Below, in pieces: positions 1-9,205 of a DNA stretch of 64,000 nt. Within the stretch, counting starts at the first letter, position 1. Each line of letters begins with the position of its first letter. Position numbers and translations under genes: made by a program. This stretch comes from Streptomyces sp. DH41 (GTDB lineage Bacteria; Actinomycetota; Actinomycetes; Streptomycetales; Streptomycetaceae), in NCBI RefSeq assembly GCF_029813785.1, contig NZ_JARVKY010000019.1, positions 62,001 to 126,000 on the forward strand, given 5' to 3'. The notes under the pieces were generated by a model. It made no database searches. It saw only the letters and a program-made list of their open reading frames with translations, and had not been told where the DNA came from.

Positions 1-1111
1 CGTCCGCGTGGTTTGAGGACTCCAGGAAGCGGCGAAGGCGCAGGATCGGGTCCTTCGCCTCCCAGGCGGCGCGCTCGTCGTCGTGCCGGTAACGGGAGGG
101 ATCGTCCGAGGTGGTGTGGGCGCCCATGCGGTACGTGTACGCCTCGATCAGCGCCGGGCCCTCGCCGCGCCGCGCCCGCTCCAGCGCCCACCGGGTGACC
201 GCGAGGCAGGCCAGCGCGTCGTTGCCGTCGACGCGGACGCCGGGGAAGCCGAAGCCCTGGGCGCGCTGGTAGAGCGGCACCCGGGTCTGCTTCTCGTTGG
301 ACTCGGAGATCGCCCACTGGTTGTTCTGGCAGAAGAACACCACAGGGGCGTTGTAGACGGCGGCGAAGTTGAACGCCTCGCTGACGTCGCCCTGGCTGGA
401 GGCGCCGTCGCCGAAGTAGGCGATCACGGCGGAGTCCGCGCCGTCCTTGGTCACGCCCATCGCGTAGCCCGTGGCGTGCAGCGCCTGCGAGCCGATGACG
501 ATCGTGTACAGGTGGAAGTTGTTGCTGTTGGGGTCCCAGCCACCGTTGTTCACGCCGCGGAACATGCCGAGGAGGTTGGTCGGGTCCACCCCGCGGCACC
601 AGGCGACGCCGTGCTCGCGGTAGGTCGGGAAGACGTAGTCGTCCTCGCGGGTGGCCCGGCCGGAGCCGATCTGGGCGGCCTCCTGCCCCAGCAGCGAGGC
701 CCACAGGCCCAGCTCGCCCTGGCGCTGCAGGGCGGTGGCCTCGGCGTCGAAGCGCCGGGTGAGCACCATGTCGCGGTACAGGCCGCGCAGCTCGTCGGGG
801 GTGATGTCGGCGACGTACGCGGCGTACTCCGCGTAGGCCGAGTTCTTGGCGGTCCCGACGCGTTCGCCCTCGGGCGTCAGCAGCTGCACGAGCTCCGTCT
901 CGGAGCCCTTCCCGGCAGCGGCGGTGCGGGTGGTGTGCTTGGCGCCGGTGCTGCCGGACTTGGCCGCGGTCCTGGCGCCGGTGGCGCCGGACTTGGCGGC
1001 GGTCTTGGCGGCGGTCTTGGCGGCTGTGGTGCCGGTTTTGGTGCCGGTGGTACCGGTCGCCTTGCTTCCGGCGCTGCGTCGCGGCTTGCGCGCGGCAGTG
1101 CTCTCGGTCAC
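1..1111 (-). CDS. 2-oxoacid (branched-chain or pyruvate) dehydrogenase E1 alpha subunit, 3' end off the window
   Basis: Thiamine-diphosphate-dependent E1 alpha subunit, which decarboxylates a 2-oxoacid and hands the acyl group to an E2 lipoyl domain. About 370 codons are present; the C-terminus runs off the left edge. Translation from the GTG at 1111 gives VTESTAARKPRRS, then a 60-residue Ala/Lys/Thr-rich low-complexity tail resembling histone H1, then the E1 alpha fold. The TPP motif reads GDGASSQGDVSEAF and ends in CQNNQWAIS, and a YRMGAHTTSDDPSRYR segment follows. In the relatives I recall, E1 beta and E2 genes follow directly, so the rest of this operon should lie left of the window. The N-terminal tail is unusual for E1 alpha and absent from the second E1 alpha at 17445-18626. 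By sequence alone I cannot separate branched-chain from pyruvate specificity. The family call is firm; the substrate is inferred from context. Confidence 0.9.
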   Translation of the reverse strand, partial: MTESTAARKPRRSAGSKATGTTGTKTGTTAAKTAAKTAAKSGATGARTAAKSGSTGAKHTTRTAAAGKGSETELVQLLTPEGERVGTAKNSAYAEYAAYVADITPDELRGLYRDMVLTRRFDAEATALQRQGELGLWASLLGQEAAQIGSGRATREDDYVFPTYREHGVAWCRGVDPTNLLGMFRGVNNGGWDPNSNNFHLYTIVIGSQALHATGYAMGVTKDGADSAVIAYFGDGASSQGDVSEAFNFAAVYNAPVVFFCQNNQWAISESNEKQTRVPLYQRAQGFGFPGVRVDGNDALACLAVTRWALERARRGEGPALIEAYTYRMGAHTTSDDPSRYRHDDERAAWEAKDPILRLRRFLESSNHAD

Positions 1112-1301
1112 GTGTGCTCCTCCGTCGGTCCGGCCCCCGGGTTCGCCGGAAGCCAGTGCGGCTCACCTGCGGCCCGGCGGTCGCACAAGGGTGGGTGCGG
1201 CCCGGTCGGGAACAGGCGTGACAGGTGCCCCGGCGAGCGCCCTGCGAACAGCACGTTACCCAGTGCCCCACATTTCTGTGAAACCCCTCCTGACCTGCGT
1301 T

Positions 1302-1323
1302 TTTACTCGGATTTCCAAGTAAA
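1302..1323. promoter_or_regulatory. Operator-like inverted repeat between the E1 alpha gene and the response regulator
   Basis: TTTACTCGG-ATTT-CCAAGTAAA: two 9-bp arms with one mismatch around a 4-bp spacer. It sits in an unusually AT-rich stretch in the 305-bp gap between two divergent genes. It has the size and symmetry of a dimeric repressor or response-regulator site. Whether the adjacent DevR-like protein binds it is inference. Confidence 0.45.
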
Positions 1324-1416
1324 TCGGCAAAGTGTGGAAGTTTTACTGGTCACAGCCTCGCAGGGGGCCGGAACAACGGCACGTTATCCCGGCCACCCCG
1401 GGCACGGGAAGAGCTG

Positions 1417-2091
1417 GTGTGTGACACTGAGCGCGTGCGCGAAGACGGAAAAATCCGGGTATTCCTCCTCGACGACCACGAGGTCGTCCGCCGGGGGGTG
1501 CACGATCTGCTCGCGGGCGAGGCCGACATCGAGGTGGTGGGCGAGGCCGGCACGGCGGCCGACGCGCTGGCCCGGATCCCGGCCACCCGTCCGGACGTGG
1601 CGGTGCTCGACGTCCGGCTGCCGGACGGCAGCGGCGTCGAGGTGTGCCGCGAGATCCGCTCCCGGGACGAGTCCGTCCGCTGCCTCATGCTGACCTCCTT
1701 CGCCGACGACGAGGCCCTCTTCGACGCGATCATGGCGGGCGCCTCGGGCTACGTCCTCAAGGACATCCGGGGCGCCGAGCTGCTGAGTGCCGTACGGGAG
1801 GTGGCCGAGGGGAAGTCCCTGCTCGATCCGGCGGCCACCACGCGCGTTCTGGAACGGCTGCGGGACGGCGGCACGCGGTCCGACGACCGGCTCGCCCGGC
1901 TGACCGAGCAGGAGCGGCGCATCCTCGACCTGATCGGCGAGGGACTGACCAACCGCGCGATCGGCGAGCGGCTGCACCTGGCCGAGAAAACGATCAAGAA
2001 TTACGTGTCGAGTCTGCTGGCCAAACTCGGTATGCAGCGGCGCTCGCAGGCGGCCGCCTTCGTGGCACGGCTGCAGGCCGGGAACCGCTGA
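1417..2091 (+). CDS. Orphan NarL/DevR-family response regulator
   Basis: A DNA-binding two-component response regulator of 224 residues. The receiver domain (about residues 13-130) has the acidic pair D19-D20, the phospho-acceptor D65 in VAVLDVR, T93 and K115 in GYVLKDI. The C-terminal LuxR-type helix-turn-helix (about 155-220) contains LTEQERRILDLIGEGLTNRAIGERL and an AEKTIKNYVSSLLAKLG recognition region. The start is a GTG preceded by GGGAAGAG. No histidine kinase is adjacent, so it is an orphan. Its place next to the E1 alpha gene matches SCO3818 of S. coelicolor, a DevR/DosR relative that I recall being tied to redox or dormancy-type signalling and antibiotic control; that equivalence is from memory. 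The 1302-1323 inverted repeat upstream could be its autoregulatory site. Confidence 0.93.
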   Translation: MCDTERVREDGKIRVFLLDDHEVVRRGVHDLLAGEADIEVVGEAGTAADALARIPATRPDVAVLDVRLPDGSGVEVCREIRSRDESVRCLMLTSFADDEALFDAIMAGASGYVLKDIRGAELLSAVREVAEGKSLLDPAATTRVLERLRDGGTRSDDRLARLTEQERRILDLIGEGLTNRAIGERLHLAEKTIKNYVSSLLAKLGMQRRSQAAAFVARLQAGNR

Positions 2092-2200
2092 GGAACGAGG
2101 AGCGGGCCGGGAGCGGGCTCACTTATTCGGGACTTACGTCCCCTCATGCCGGGGCGGGCGACTCTGTCTCCGTCGCCTTCCGCTCCCGCACAGTGAGGCC

Positions 2201-2608
2201 ATGCCCTCCGACGAACAGCTCGCCGTCGGCCTGCTCGGCCGCACCGCCTACGGCCGGGCGGCCACCAGCATGCGCGCCCTGCCCTTCCTCGCCTTCGCGC
2301 GGCACATCGTGGCCGACGGCCGGGTGCTGCTGCGCATGCCCAGGAGCTGCGGGTACCACCAGGTGTGCGCCGGGAGCGTCCTCGCGTACGGCGCGGACAA
2401 CCTGGGCTCCGCCCGGCCCGGGGAGCGCCTGTGGACCGTGCAGGTCGTCGGCCGGTGCGAGGCCCACGTACCGAGCGCCGACGAGATCGAGCGGTTCGGC
2501 CCCGTGCCGCGCCAGGTGGACGGCGAGCCGTTCGAGCCGGTCTACCTGCGGATCGAGCCGCGGTTCGGCACCGTGCACTTCACGGACGGCCCCGCCGGCC
2601 CGCTGTGA
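2201..2608 (+). CDS. Pyridoxamine 5'-phosphate oxidase-like flavin split-barrel protein
   Basis: A 135-residue protein that looks like a small FMN- or F420-binding split-barrel protein. Visible elements are an N-terminal helix with GRTAYGRAATSMRALPFLAFA, a beta-rich core that includes VLAYGADNLG and LWTVQVVGRCE, and a terminal IEPRFGTVHFTDG strand. Such proteins bind flavin or F420 and serve as oxidoreductases or cofactor-binding sensors; no substrate can be named. It has GTGAGG before the ATG. It lies between the response regulator and a convergent kinase gene, separated from the kinase by a strong hairpin. The family assignment rests on general pattern and gene neighbourhood, so moderate confidence. 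Confidence 0.65.
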   Translation: MPSDEQLAVGLLGRTAYGRAATSMRALPFLAFARHIVADGRVLLRMPRSCGYHQVCAGSVLAYGADNLGSARPGERLWTVQVVGRCEAHVPSADEIERFGPVPRQVDGEPFEPVYLRIEPRFGTVHFTDGPAGPL

Positions 2609-2649
2609 CGTCCGGAAACGACGTCCGGAAGCAGCGGCCGGAAACGTGA

Positions 2650-2686
2650 CGCGCGCGTGGACCCGTTTCCGGGTCACACGCGCGCG
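2650..2686. terminator. Bidirectional hairpin terminator
   Basis: CGCGCGCGTGGACCCG pairs with CGGGTCACACGCGCGCG across a 4-nt loop, with a single bulged A. It lies between the stop codons of two convergent genes (2608 and 2705). There is no long T-tract, as is normal for Streptomyces. Confidence 0.7.
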
Positions 2687-2704
2687 TGCGAAGCACGATT
2701 CGGG

Positions 2705-4330
<1,626 letters not shown>

Positions 4331-4690
4331 CAGTCCTCGCCGTCGTTTCTGCCCGCGGTGCGCGCGGTGTTGTCACGGTCTCCGTCGGCCACGCTACAGC
4401 CTCCGCGCCGGCCTCCGGTCCGAGATGAGCGCCGGGACCGGCATCGAGACGGGACCGGTCATGAAACCCTGGTTCCGTACTGTCGTGCAAATTCCGTGAA
4501 CCGGCGGTACGCCCGCTGTAACGCTTCCGCGACGCTTCCTTCGCGTACGGTCACGGAACGGGCACCACGCTTGACGTGTCAGTGCCCTGGGGCAGACTTG
4601 GCCGGGAATAGCACTTTCGATCACGATCACAGACGCGAGCGTGCGTGCCGCCGCCACCGGCGTCGCGGCGCCTACGGGGGACAAAAAGAC
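4331..4690. promoter_or_regulatory. Divergent promoter region between two kinase genes
   Basis: 360 bp without a convincing ORF. A possible promoter for the rightward kinase is TTGACG at 4571-4576, a 16-bp spacer, and CAGACT at 4593-4598. A purine-rich GGGGGACAAAAAGAC precedes the ATG at 4691. No strong inverted repeat was noticed. Confidence 0.4.
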
Positions 4691-6358
4691 ATGAGCCAGG
4701 ACGCCGGACAGGGCCGGTACGCGGGGCGGGCGCTCGCCGGCGGCCGCTACCAGCTGCGCGACTTGCTCGGCGAGGGCGGCATGGCCTCCGTGCACCTGGC
4801 GTACGACTCGGTGCTGGACCGCCAGGTCGCGGTCAAGACTCTGCACACCGAGCTGGGCCGGGAGCAGGCCTTCCGTGAGCGCTTCCGCCGCGAGGCCCAG
4901 GCAGTGGCCAAACTCACGCACACCAACATCGTCTCGGTCTTCGACACCGGCGAGGACGATGTCGGCGGCGTGACGACGCCGTACATCGTCATGGAGTACG
5001 TGGAGGGCCGGCCGCTCGGCTCCGTGCTCGACGACGACGTCCGGCAGCAGGGCGCGATGCCCGCCGACAAGGCGCTGAAGATCACCGCGGACGTGCTGGC
5101 CGCCCTGGAGATCAGCCACGAGATGGGCCTGGTCCACCGGGACATCAAGCCGGGCAACGTGATGATGACCAAGCGTGGCGTGGTCAAGGTGATGGACTTC
5201 GGCATCGCCCGCGCCATGCAGTCCGGCGTGACCTCGATGACGCAGACCGGCATGGTCGTCGGCACCCCGCAGTACCTCTCGCCGGAACAGGCCCTCGGCC
5301 GCGGTGTGGACGCCCGCTCCGACCTGTACTCGGTCGGCATCATGCTGTTCCAACTGGTCACCGGACGCCTGCCGTTCGAGGCGGACTCGCCGCTGGCCAT
5401 CGCGTACGCGCACGTGCAGGAGGAGCCGGTGGCTCCCTCCTCCGTCAACCGCGCCCTGCCGCCGGCCGTGGATGCGCTCGTGGCCCGCGCGCTGAAGAAG
5501 AACCCGAACGAGCGTTTCCCCAGCTCCGAGGCGATGCGGGACGAGTGCCTGCGCGTGGCGGCCTCCTTCCGGCCGGCCCCGCCGAGCATCGTGCCCGGCG
5601 CGCACACGTCGAGCGGCGCGGGCGTCGGCTCAGCGGTGTTCCCGCCGGTCGACCAGAGCACACCGGCGCCGACGGGCCCCGTCCAGACGCCGTACCAGCC
5701 GACGCCGAACCAGGGCCCGAACCCCTACGGCACCCCGGCCCCCGCCGCGCACTCGCCCGCGTACGGATACCCGCAGCAGGGCGCCTACCAGACTCCGGCC
5801 CCGTCGCCGTACGCCCCGCAGCAGCCGCAGTACCAGGGCGCGTCCACACCGCCGCCGTACCACCTGTCGCCCGGCACCACGGGGTCCGGCTCACCGGGCG
5901 GCGGCAAGAGCAACAAGATGGTGGTCATCGGCTCGATCGTGGTCTCCGTCCTGGTCGTCGGCGGCCTGATCGGCGCGCTGGCGATGAACAACGGCGATGA
6001 CGATCCCAAGGGCGGGGAGAGCACCGCCAGTGCCTCGGCGTCGGACTCGAAGGTCGCGGGCTACCGCGGACCGGACAAGACGAAGACGATCGAGAAGGAC
6101 AAGTGCACGGAGCCGACGGAGTCGTACAACGACCCCGACAAGATCCAGGTGCCGGACTTCACGTTCAAGTACATCGGCTCGGTCAAGGAGTGCTTCCAGG
6201 CCGCCGGCTGGTCGATGGAGGTCGTGGAGGTCGACGAGAACACGTACGGCGAAGGCTCGATCCGGGACCAGTTCCCGACGGCCGGCACGGACGTCGACCC
6301 GGAGAACATGCCGAAGATCCAGCTCAAGGTCTCGACGGGCAACCCACCGTCGGCCTGA
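4691..6358 (+). CDS. Transmembrane Ser/Thr protein kinase with one C-terminal PASTA-like domain
   Basis: Eukaryotic-type kinase of 555 residues. The kinase domain covers about residues 19-290, with GEGGMASV, the VAVKTL lysine, HRDIKPGN, MDFGIAR and a TSMTQTGMVVGTPQYLSPEQ activation segment. A long Pro/Gln/Tyr-rich linker follows (about 300-410), then a membrane helix (MVVIGSIVVSVLVVGGLIGALAM). The extracellular end holds one PASTA-like module (IQVPDFTFKYIGSVKECF through IQLKVSTG) with a Cys pair. PASTA domains in this family sense cell-wall muropeptides. A long reading frame extends upstream of 4691, but the ATG behind GGGGGACAAAAAGAC gives the conventional N-terminus MSQDAGQGRY. It diverges from the kinase at 2705-4330, probably an old duplication. 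Activation by trans-phosphorylation is a family property, not shown here. Confidence 0.93.
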   Translation: MSQDAGQGRYAGRALAGGRYQLRDLLGEGGMASVHLAYDSVLDRQVAVKTLHTELGREQAFRERFRREAQAVAKLTHTNIVSVFDTGEDDVGGVTTPYIVMEYVEGRPLGSVLDDDVRQQGAMPADKALKITADVLAALEISHEMGLVHRDIKPGNVMMTKRGVVKVMDFGIARAMQSGVTSMTQTGMVVGTPQYLSPEQALGRGVDARSDLYSVGIMLFQLVTGRLPFEADSPLAIAYAHVQEEPVAPSSVNRALPPAVDALVARALKKNPNERFPSSEAMRDECLRVAASFRPAPPSIVPGAHTSSGAGVGSAVFPPVDQSTPAPTGPVQTPYQPTPNQGPNPYGTPAPAAHSPAYGYPQQGAYQTPAPSPYAPQQPQYQGASTPPPYHLSPGTTGSGSPGGGKSNKMVVIGSIVVSVLVVGGLIGALAMNNGDDDPKGGESTASASASDSKVAGYRGPDKTKTIEKDKCTEPTESYNDPDKIQVPDFTFKYIGSVKECFQAAGWSMEVVEVDENTYGEGSIRDQFPTAGTDVDPENMPKIQLKVSTGNPPSA

Positions 6359-6385
6359 TCCCCCTCACGTACGACGCATGACGTC

Positions 6386-6413
6386 GGGCCCGGCAGCAGG
6401 TGCTGCCGGGCCC
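6386..6413. terminator. Perfect 13-bp hairpin terminator between convergent genes
   Basis: GGGCCCGGCAGCA and TGCTGCCGGGCCC form a perfect 13-bp stem with a 2-nt loop, 27 bp after the kinase stop and 38 bp before the stop of the convergent bpa gene. It can act in both directions. Confidence 0.85.
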
Positions 6414-6451
6414 AACGTGCTGTCGGTGGGTGGTCACCCCTGGGTGGGGGC

Positions 6452-6991
6452 CTACAGGTAGGGACCGCCGGAGCGGCCGCCCAGGTGGGGCGGCTCCTCG
6501 TCGTCCGGGCCGGCACCCGGCGGGAGCGCGCGGCGCATCTGCTCCAGCTGGGCCCGCGCGGCCATCTGCTGGGCGAACAGCGTGGTCTGGATGCCGTGGA
6601 ACAGGCCCTCCAGCCAGCCGACCAGCTGGGCCTGCGCGATCCGCAGTTCGGCGTCGGTCGGGGTGACGTCGTCCGTGAAGGGCAGGGAGAGCCGCTCCAG
6701 CTCCTCGACCAGCTCCGGGGCCAGGCCGTCCTCCAACTCCTTCACCGAGCTGGAGTGGATCTCCTTGAGCCGGGCCCGGCTCGCCTCGTCCAGGGGCGCG
6801 ACGCGTACCTCCTCCAGCAGCTGCTTGATCATGCTGCCGATCCGCATGACCTTGGCGGGCTGTTCCACCTGTTCGGTCACCGGGGTCTCCCGGGAGTCGT
6901 CGTCTCCGCCGCCGGTGAGCGCCATTCCGTCCTGGCCGACGACCAGGATCTGGGGGTTCTCCGGCGACCTGTCGTTCCTCGGCATCTCCAT
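6452..6991 (-). CDS. bpa: Bacterial proteasome activator (Bpa/PafE family)
   Basis: ATP-independent activator of the actinobacterial 20S proteasome. It forms a ring that docks on the alpha ring through its C-terminus and admits unfolded proteins. The 179 residues match the family's normal length. Residues from about 45 on form the helical-bundle core (VMRIGSMIKQLLEEVR, LERLSLPF, LRIAQAQLVGWLEGLFHGIQTTLFAQQM). The protein ends in SGGPYL; the mycobacterial relative ends in a GQYL gate-opening motif, so the penultimate Tyr and final Leu are kept while the Gln is replaced by Pro. The N-terminal 40 residues are flexible (GGGDDDSRETP). It is monocistronic, flanked by a terminator and a divergent gene. 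The family call is firm. Confidence 0.92.
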   Translation of the reverse strand: MEMPRNDRSPENPQILVVGQDGMALTGGGDDDSRETPVTEQVEQPAKVMRIGSMIKQLLEEVRVAPLDEASRARLKEIHSSSVKELEDGLAPELVEELERLSLPFTDDVTPTDAELRIAQAQLVGWLEGLFHGIQTTLFAQQMAARAQLEQMRRALPPGAGPDDEEPPHLGGRSGGPYL

Positions 6992-7151
6992 GCGGCCATT
7001 CTCTCGTACGCCTGCGCCCCGACAGGGCGGTGCCCCCGAGAAACATGATCCAGCACGTTCGGCCGAGTCCGGAATGCCGGTATGACGGTCAGGTGTGAGG
7101 CTTGTTCCGTCGATTTCCGCGACTGGTTACCACCGGGAGGGGGTCACGGCC

Positions 7152-7934
7152 GTGACTCCATGGCTGCGCACACTGCGAGCGACGGGACTGGTGGGGGTTC
7201 TGGGGGTGGGCGCGCTGCTGTCGCCGTGCGGGGTGGCGGTGGCGCACAGCACCGGGCCCGCGATGTCGCGGGCCGCCACGAGCCCATCCTCTTCCGCACC
7301 GGTGCCCGCTCCGGTGCACAGGGTGTTCGCCGACCCGGGCGGCTTCGGCGGCCGCGACGGGCGGGGCGGTCACGAGCGCCCCCGGCTCGAGGACGGTCAC
7401 GACGGCCCCGGCATCCCCGACAGCCCGGATGCCGGCCCGGCCGCCCCGACGGCCACCAAGGAACCCGGCCCGGCGGGCAGCCCGCCGCGCGACTCCGCGA
7501 CGCCCTCCCCACCCTCCCCCTCCGCTTCTTCCTCTTCCGTCTCCTCCACTGCCTCGGCTTCGGCGTCCGGCGCCCCGGAGGCCGACCCGGAGCCCTCCCG
7601 GGCCGGGAGCCGGCCCGGCGAGGGGCGGCAGCGGCCCGGGCGGCCCGAGGAACGGAAGCCCGCGGAGGGAGGCACAGAAGAGAACGCCGGTCACAGGACG
7701 GGCCGTGACGGCGGTGAGGACACCCTCCGCGATCCGGACGCCGCCGTGTCGTCCGAGAAGGCCGCCCTGGTGCCCTCTCCCTCCCTGTCCCGCGCCCAGC
7801 CGCAGGCCGCCGGCACGCACGCCGAGGACGCCACCGGGCCCGTACTGCGGGTCCTGCCCCTGGGCAGCGGGCTGGTCCTGATCGGTCTCGGCCTGGCGCT
7901 GGCCTTCGTAGGCCTCCGCCTGCGAAGGGGCTGA
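7152..7934 (+). CDS. Secreted or membrane-anchored Ser/Pro-rich hypothetical protein
   Basis: About 260 residues of unknown function. From the GTG at 7152, which follows GGGAGGGGG, the N-terminus VTPWLRTLRATGLVGVLGVG and ALLSPCGVAVAHS read as a signal peptide, possibly with a lipobox-like LSPC. The middle is low-complexity, rich in Ser, Pro, Gly, Asp and Arg. The end carries a membrane helix (LPLGSGLVLIGLGLALAFVGL) followed by RLRRG, the layout of a C-terminally anchored surface protein. No LPXTG-type or LAXTG motif is visible, so sortase attachment is not supported. A longer start at 7095 is open, but would put 19 polar residues before the signal. It converges with the oxidoreductase gene with only 10 bp between stops. 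I do not recognise a family. Confidence 0.65.
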   Translation: MTPWLRTLRATGLVGVLGVGALLSPCGVAVAHSTGPAMSRAATSPSSSAPVPAPVHRVFADPGGFGGRDGRGGHERPRLEDGHDGPGIPDSPDAGPAAPTATKEPGPAGSPPRDSATPSPPSPSASSSSVSSTASASASGAPEADPEPSRAGSRPGEGRQRPGRPEERKPAEGGTEENAGHRTGRDGGEDTLRDPDAAVSSEKAALVPSPSLSRAQPQAAGTHAEDATGPVLRVLPLGSGLVLIGLGLALAFVGLRLRRG

Positions 7935-7944
7935 CACACCTCCG

Positions 7945-8925
7945 CTACGAGGTGACCAGCAGCACCTTGCCGATGTGCCCGCTCTCCTCCACGACCCGGT
8001 GGGCGGCGCCGGCATCGCTCATCGGGAGTTCGCGGTCGACGACCGGACGGATGTGGCCCGCGGCGAGCAGCGGCCAGACGTGCTCGCGCACCGCCGCCAC
8101 GATGGCCGCCTTCTCCGTCGACGGGCGGGCACGCAGCGACGTCGCGCTGACGGCCGCGCGCTTGGCCAGAAGCCTGCCGATGTCCAGCTCGCCCTTCCGG
8201 CCGCCCTGCATGCCGATGATCGCGAGCCGGCCGTTGACGGCGAGGGCCTGGACGTTGCGGTCCAGGTACTTGGCGCCCATGTTGTCGAGGATGACGTCGG
8301 CGCCCGCGCCGCCCGTCGCTTCCTTCACCTCGGCGACGAAGTCCTGCTCGCGGTAGTTGATCAGGATGTCGGCGCCCAGTTCGGCGCAGCGCTCCAGCTT
8401 CTCCTTGGTGCCCGCCGTCACGGCGACCTTCGCTCCGACGGCCTTGGCGAGCTGGATCGCCATGGTGCCGATGCCGCTGGAACCGCCGTGCACGAGCAGC
8501 GTCTCGCCGGGGCGCAGGTGGGCGACCATGAAGACGTTCGACCAGACGGTGCAGACCACCTCGGGCAGTGCCGCCGCCCGCTTGACGTCGATGCCGTCCG
8601 GAAGCGGCAGCAGCTGACCGGCCGGAACGGTGACCTTCTCGGCGTAACCGCCGCCTCCGAGCAGCGCGCACACCTCGTCGCCGACGGACCAGCCGGACAC
8701 GCCCGGACCGAGTTCGGCGACGCGCCCCGAGCACTCCAGGCCGGGGTAGGGGGAGGCGCCGGGCGGGGGATCGTAGAAGCCCTGGCGCTGCATGATGTCG
8801 GCGCGGTTGACGGCGCTGGCCGTCACCTCGACCAGGACCTCGCCCTCGCCGGGCACCGGGTCGGGGACCTCGGCCCAGACCAGCGCCTCGGGGCCTCCGG
8901 GTTCGGGAATCGTGATCGCATGCAT
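7945..8925 (-). CDS. NAD(P)H-quinone oxidoreductase, zinc-independent MDR superfamily
   Basis: A quinone reductase / zeta-crystallin type enzyme of 326 residues. The N-terminal GroES-like domain begins MHAITIPEPGGPEAL and includes ASAVNRADIMQRQGFYDPPPGAS and YPGLECSGRV. The Rossmann part has LLVHGGSSGIGTMAIQLAK, the NADPH-binding loop of this family, and ends IGKVLLVTS. The zinc ligands of alcohol dehydrogenases are absent, as expected. The ATG at 8925 is chosen because the homologous domain starts there; longer frames upstream only add Arg/Gly-rich translation of an intergenic repeat. The likely reaction is two-electron reduction of quinones or enones with NADPH. It diverges from the ABC transporter operon. 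Confidence 0.9.
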   Translation of the reverse strand: MHAITIPEPGGPEALVWAEVPDPVPGEGEVLVEVTASAVNRADIMQRQGFYDPPPGASPYPGLECSGRVAELGPGVSGWSVGDEVCALLGGGGYAEKVTVPAGQLLPLPDGIDVKRAAALPEVVCTVWSNVFMVAHLRPGETLLVHGGSSGIGTMAIQLAKAVGAKVAVTAGTKEKLERCAELGADILINYREQDFVAEVKEATGGAGADVILDNMGAKYLDRNVQALAVNGRLAIIGMQGGRKGELDIGRLLAKRAAVSATSLRARPSTEKAAIVAAVREHVWPLLAAGHIRPVVDRELPMSDAGAAHRVVEESGHIGKVLLVTS

Positions 8926-9010
8926 GAAGGCGACGCTACTCCTCCACCCCTGGTCGGGCCCCTCCACCCGGGTCGCCGGTCGTAACTCCCTCCGCCTCCC
9001 GGGCGGACCG

Positions 9011-9112
9011 TCCTCCGTCCCCGGTCCGGGGGTACTCCGTCCCGGGCCATGAGGTACTCCGTCCCCGGTCCTGAGGTCTCCGTCCCCGGTCCTGGGGTAC
9101 TCCGTCTTTTGG
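9011..9112. repeat. Array of about 22-bp direct repeats in a divergent promoter region
   Basis: Five successive units of the form TACTCCGTCCCCGGTCCTGAGG start at 9011, 9033, 9055, 9077 and 9098; the last is truncated and diverged. Spacing is 21-22 bp, close to two helical turns. It occupies the gap between the oxidoreductase and the ABC transporter gene. A role as a multi-site operator is inference. Confidence 0.75.
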
Positions 9113-9205
9113 ACCGTCCGCCGGAAAACCCTGTGCGCGACCGATGAGTTTGCGCGACGGTAAAGGTCTTCCCATGCGTAGCCCAAGAACGCGGAAGGAC
9201 CACCG

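Noticed and set aside
9011..9112. 22-bp repeats as a CRISPR array
   Set aside because: No spacers between units; too short and degenerate.
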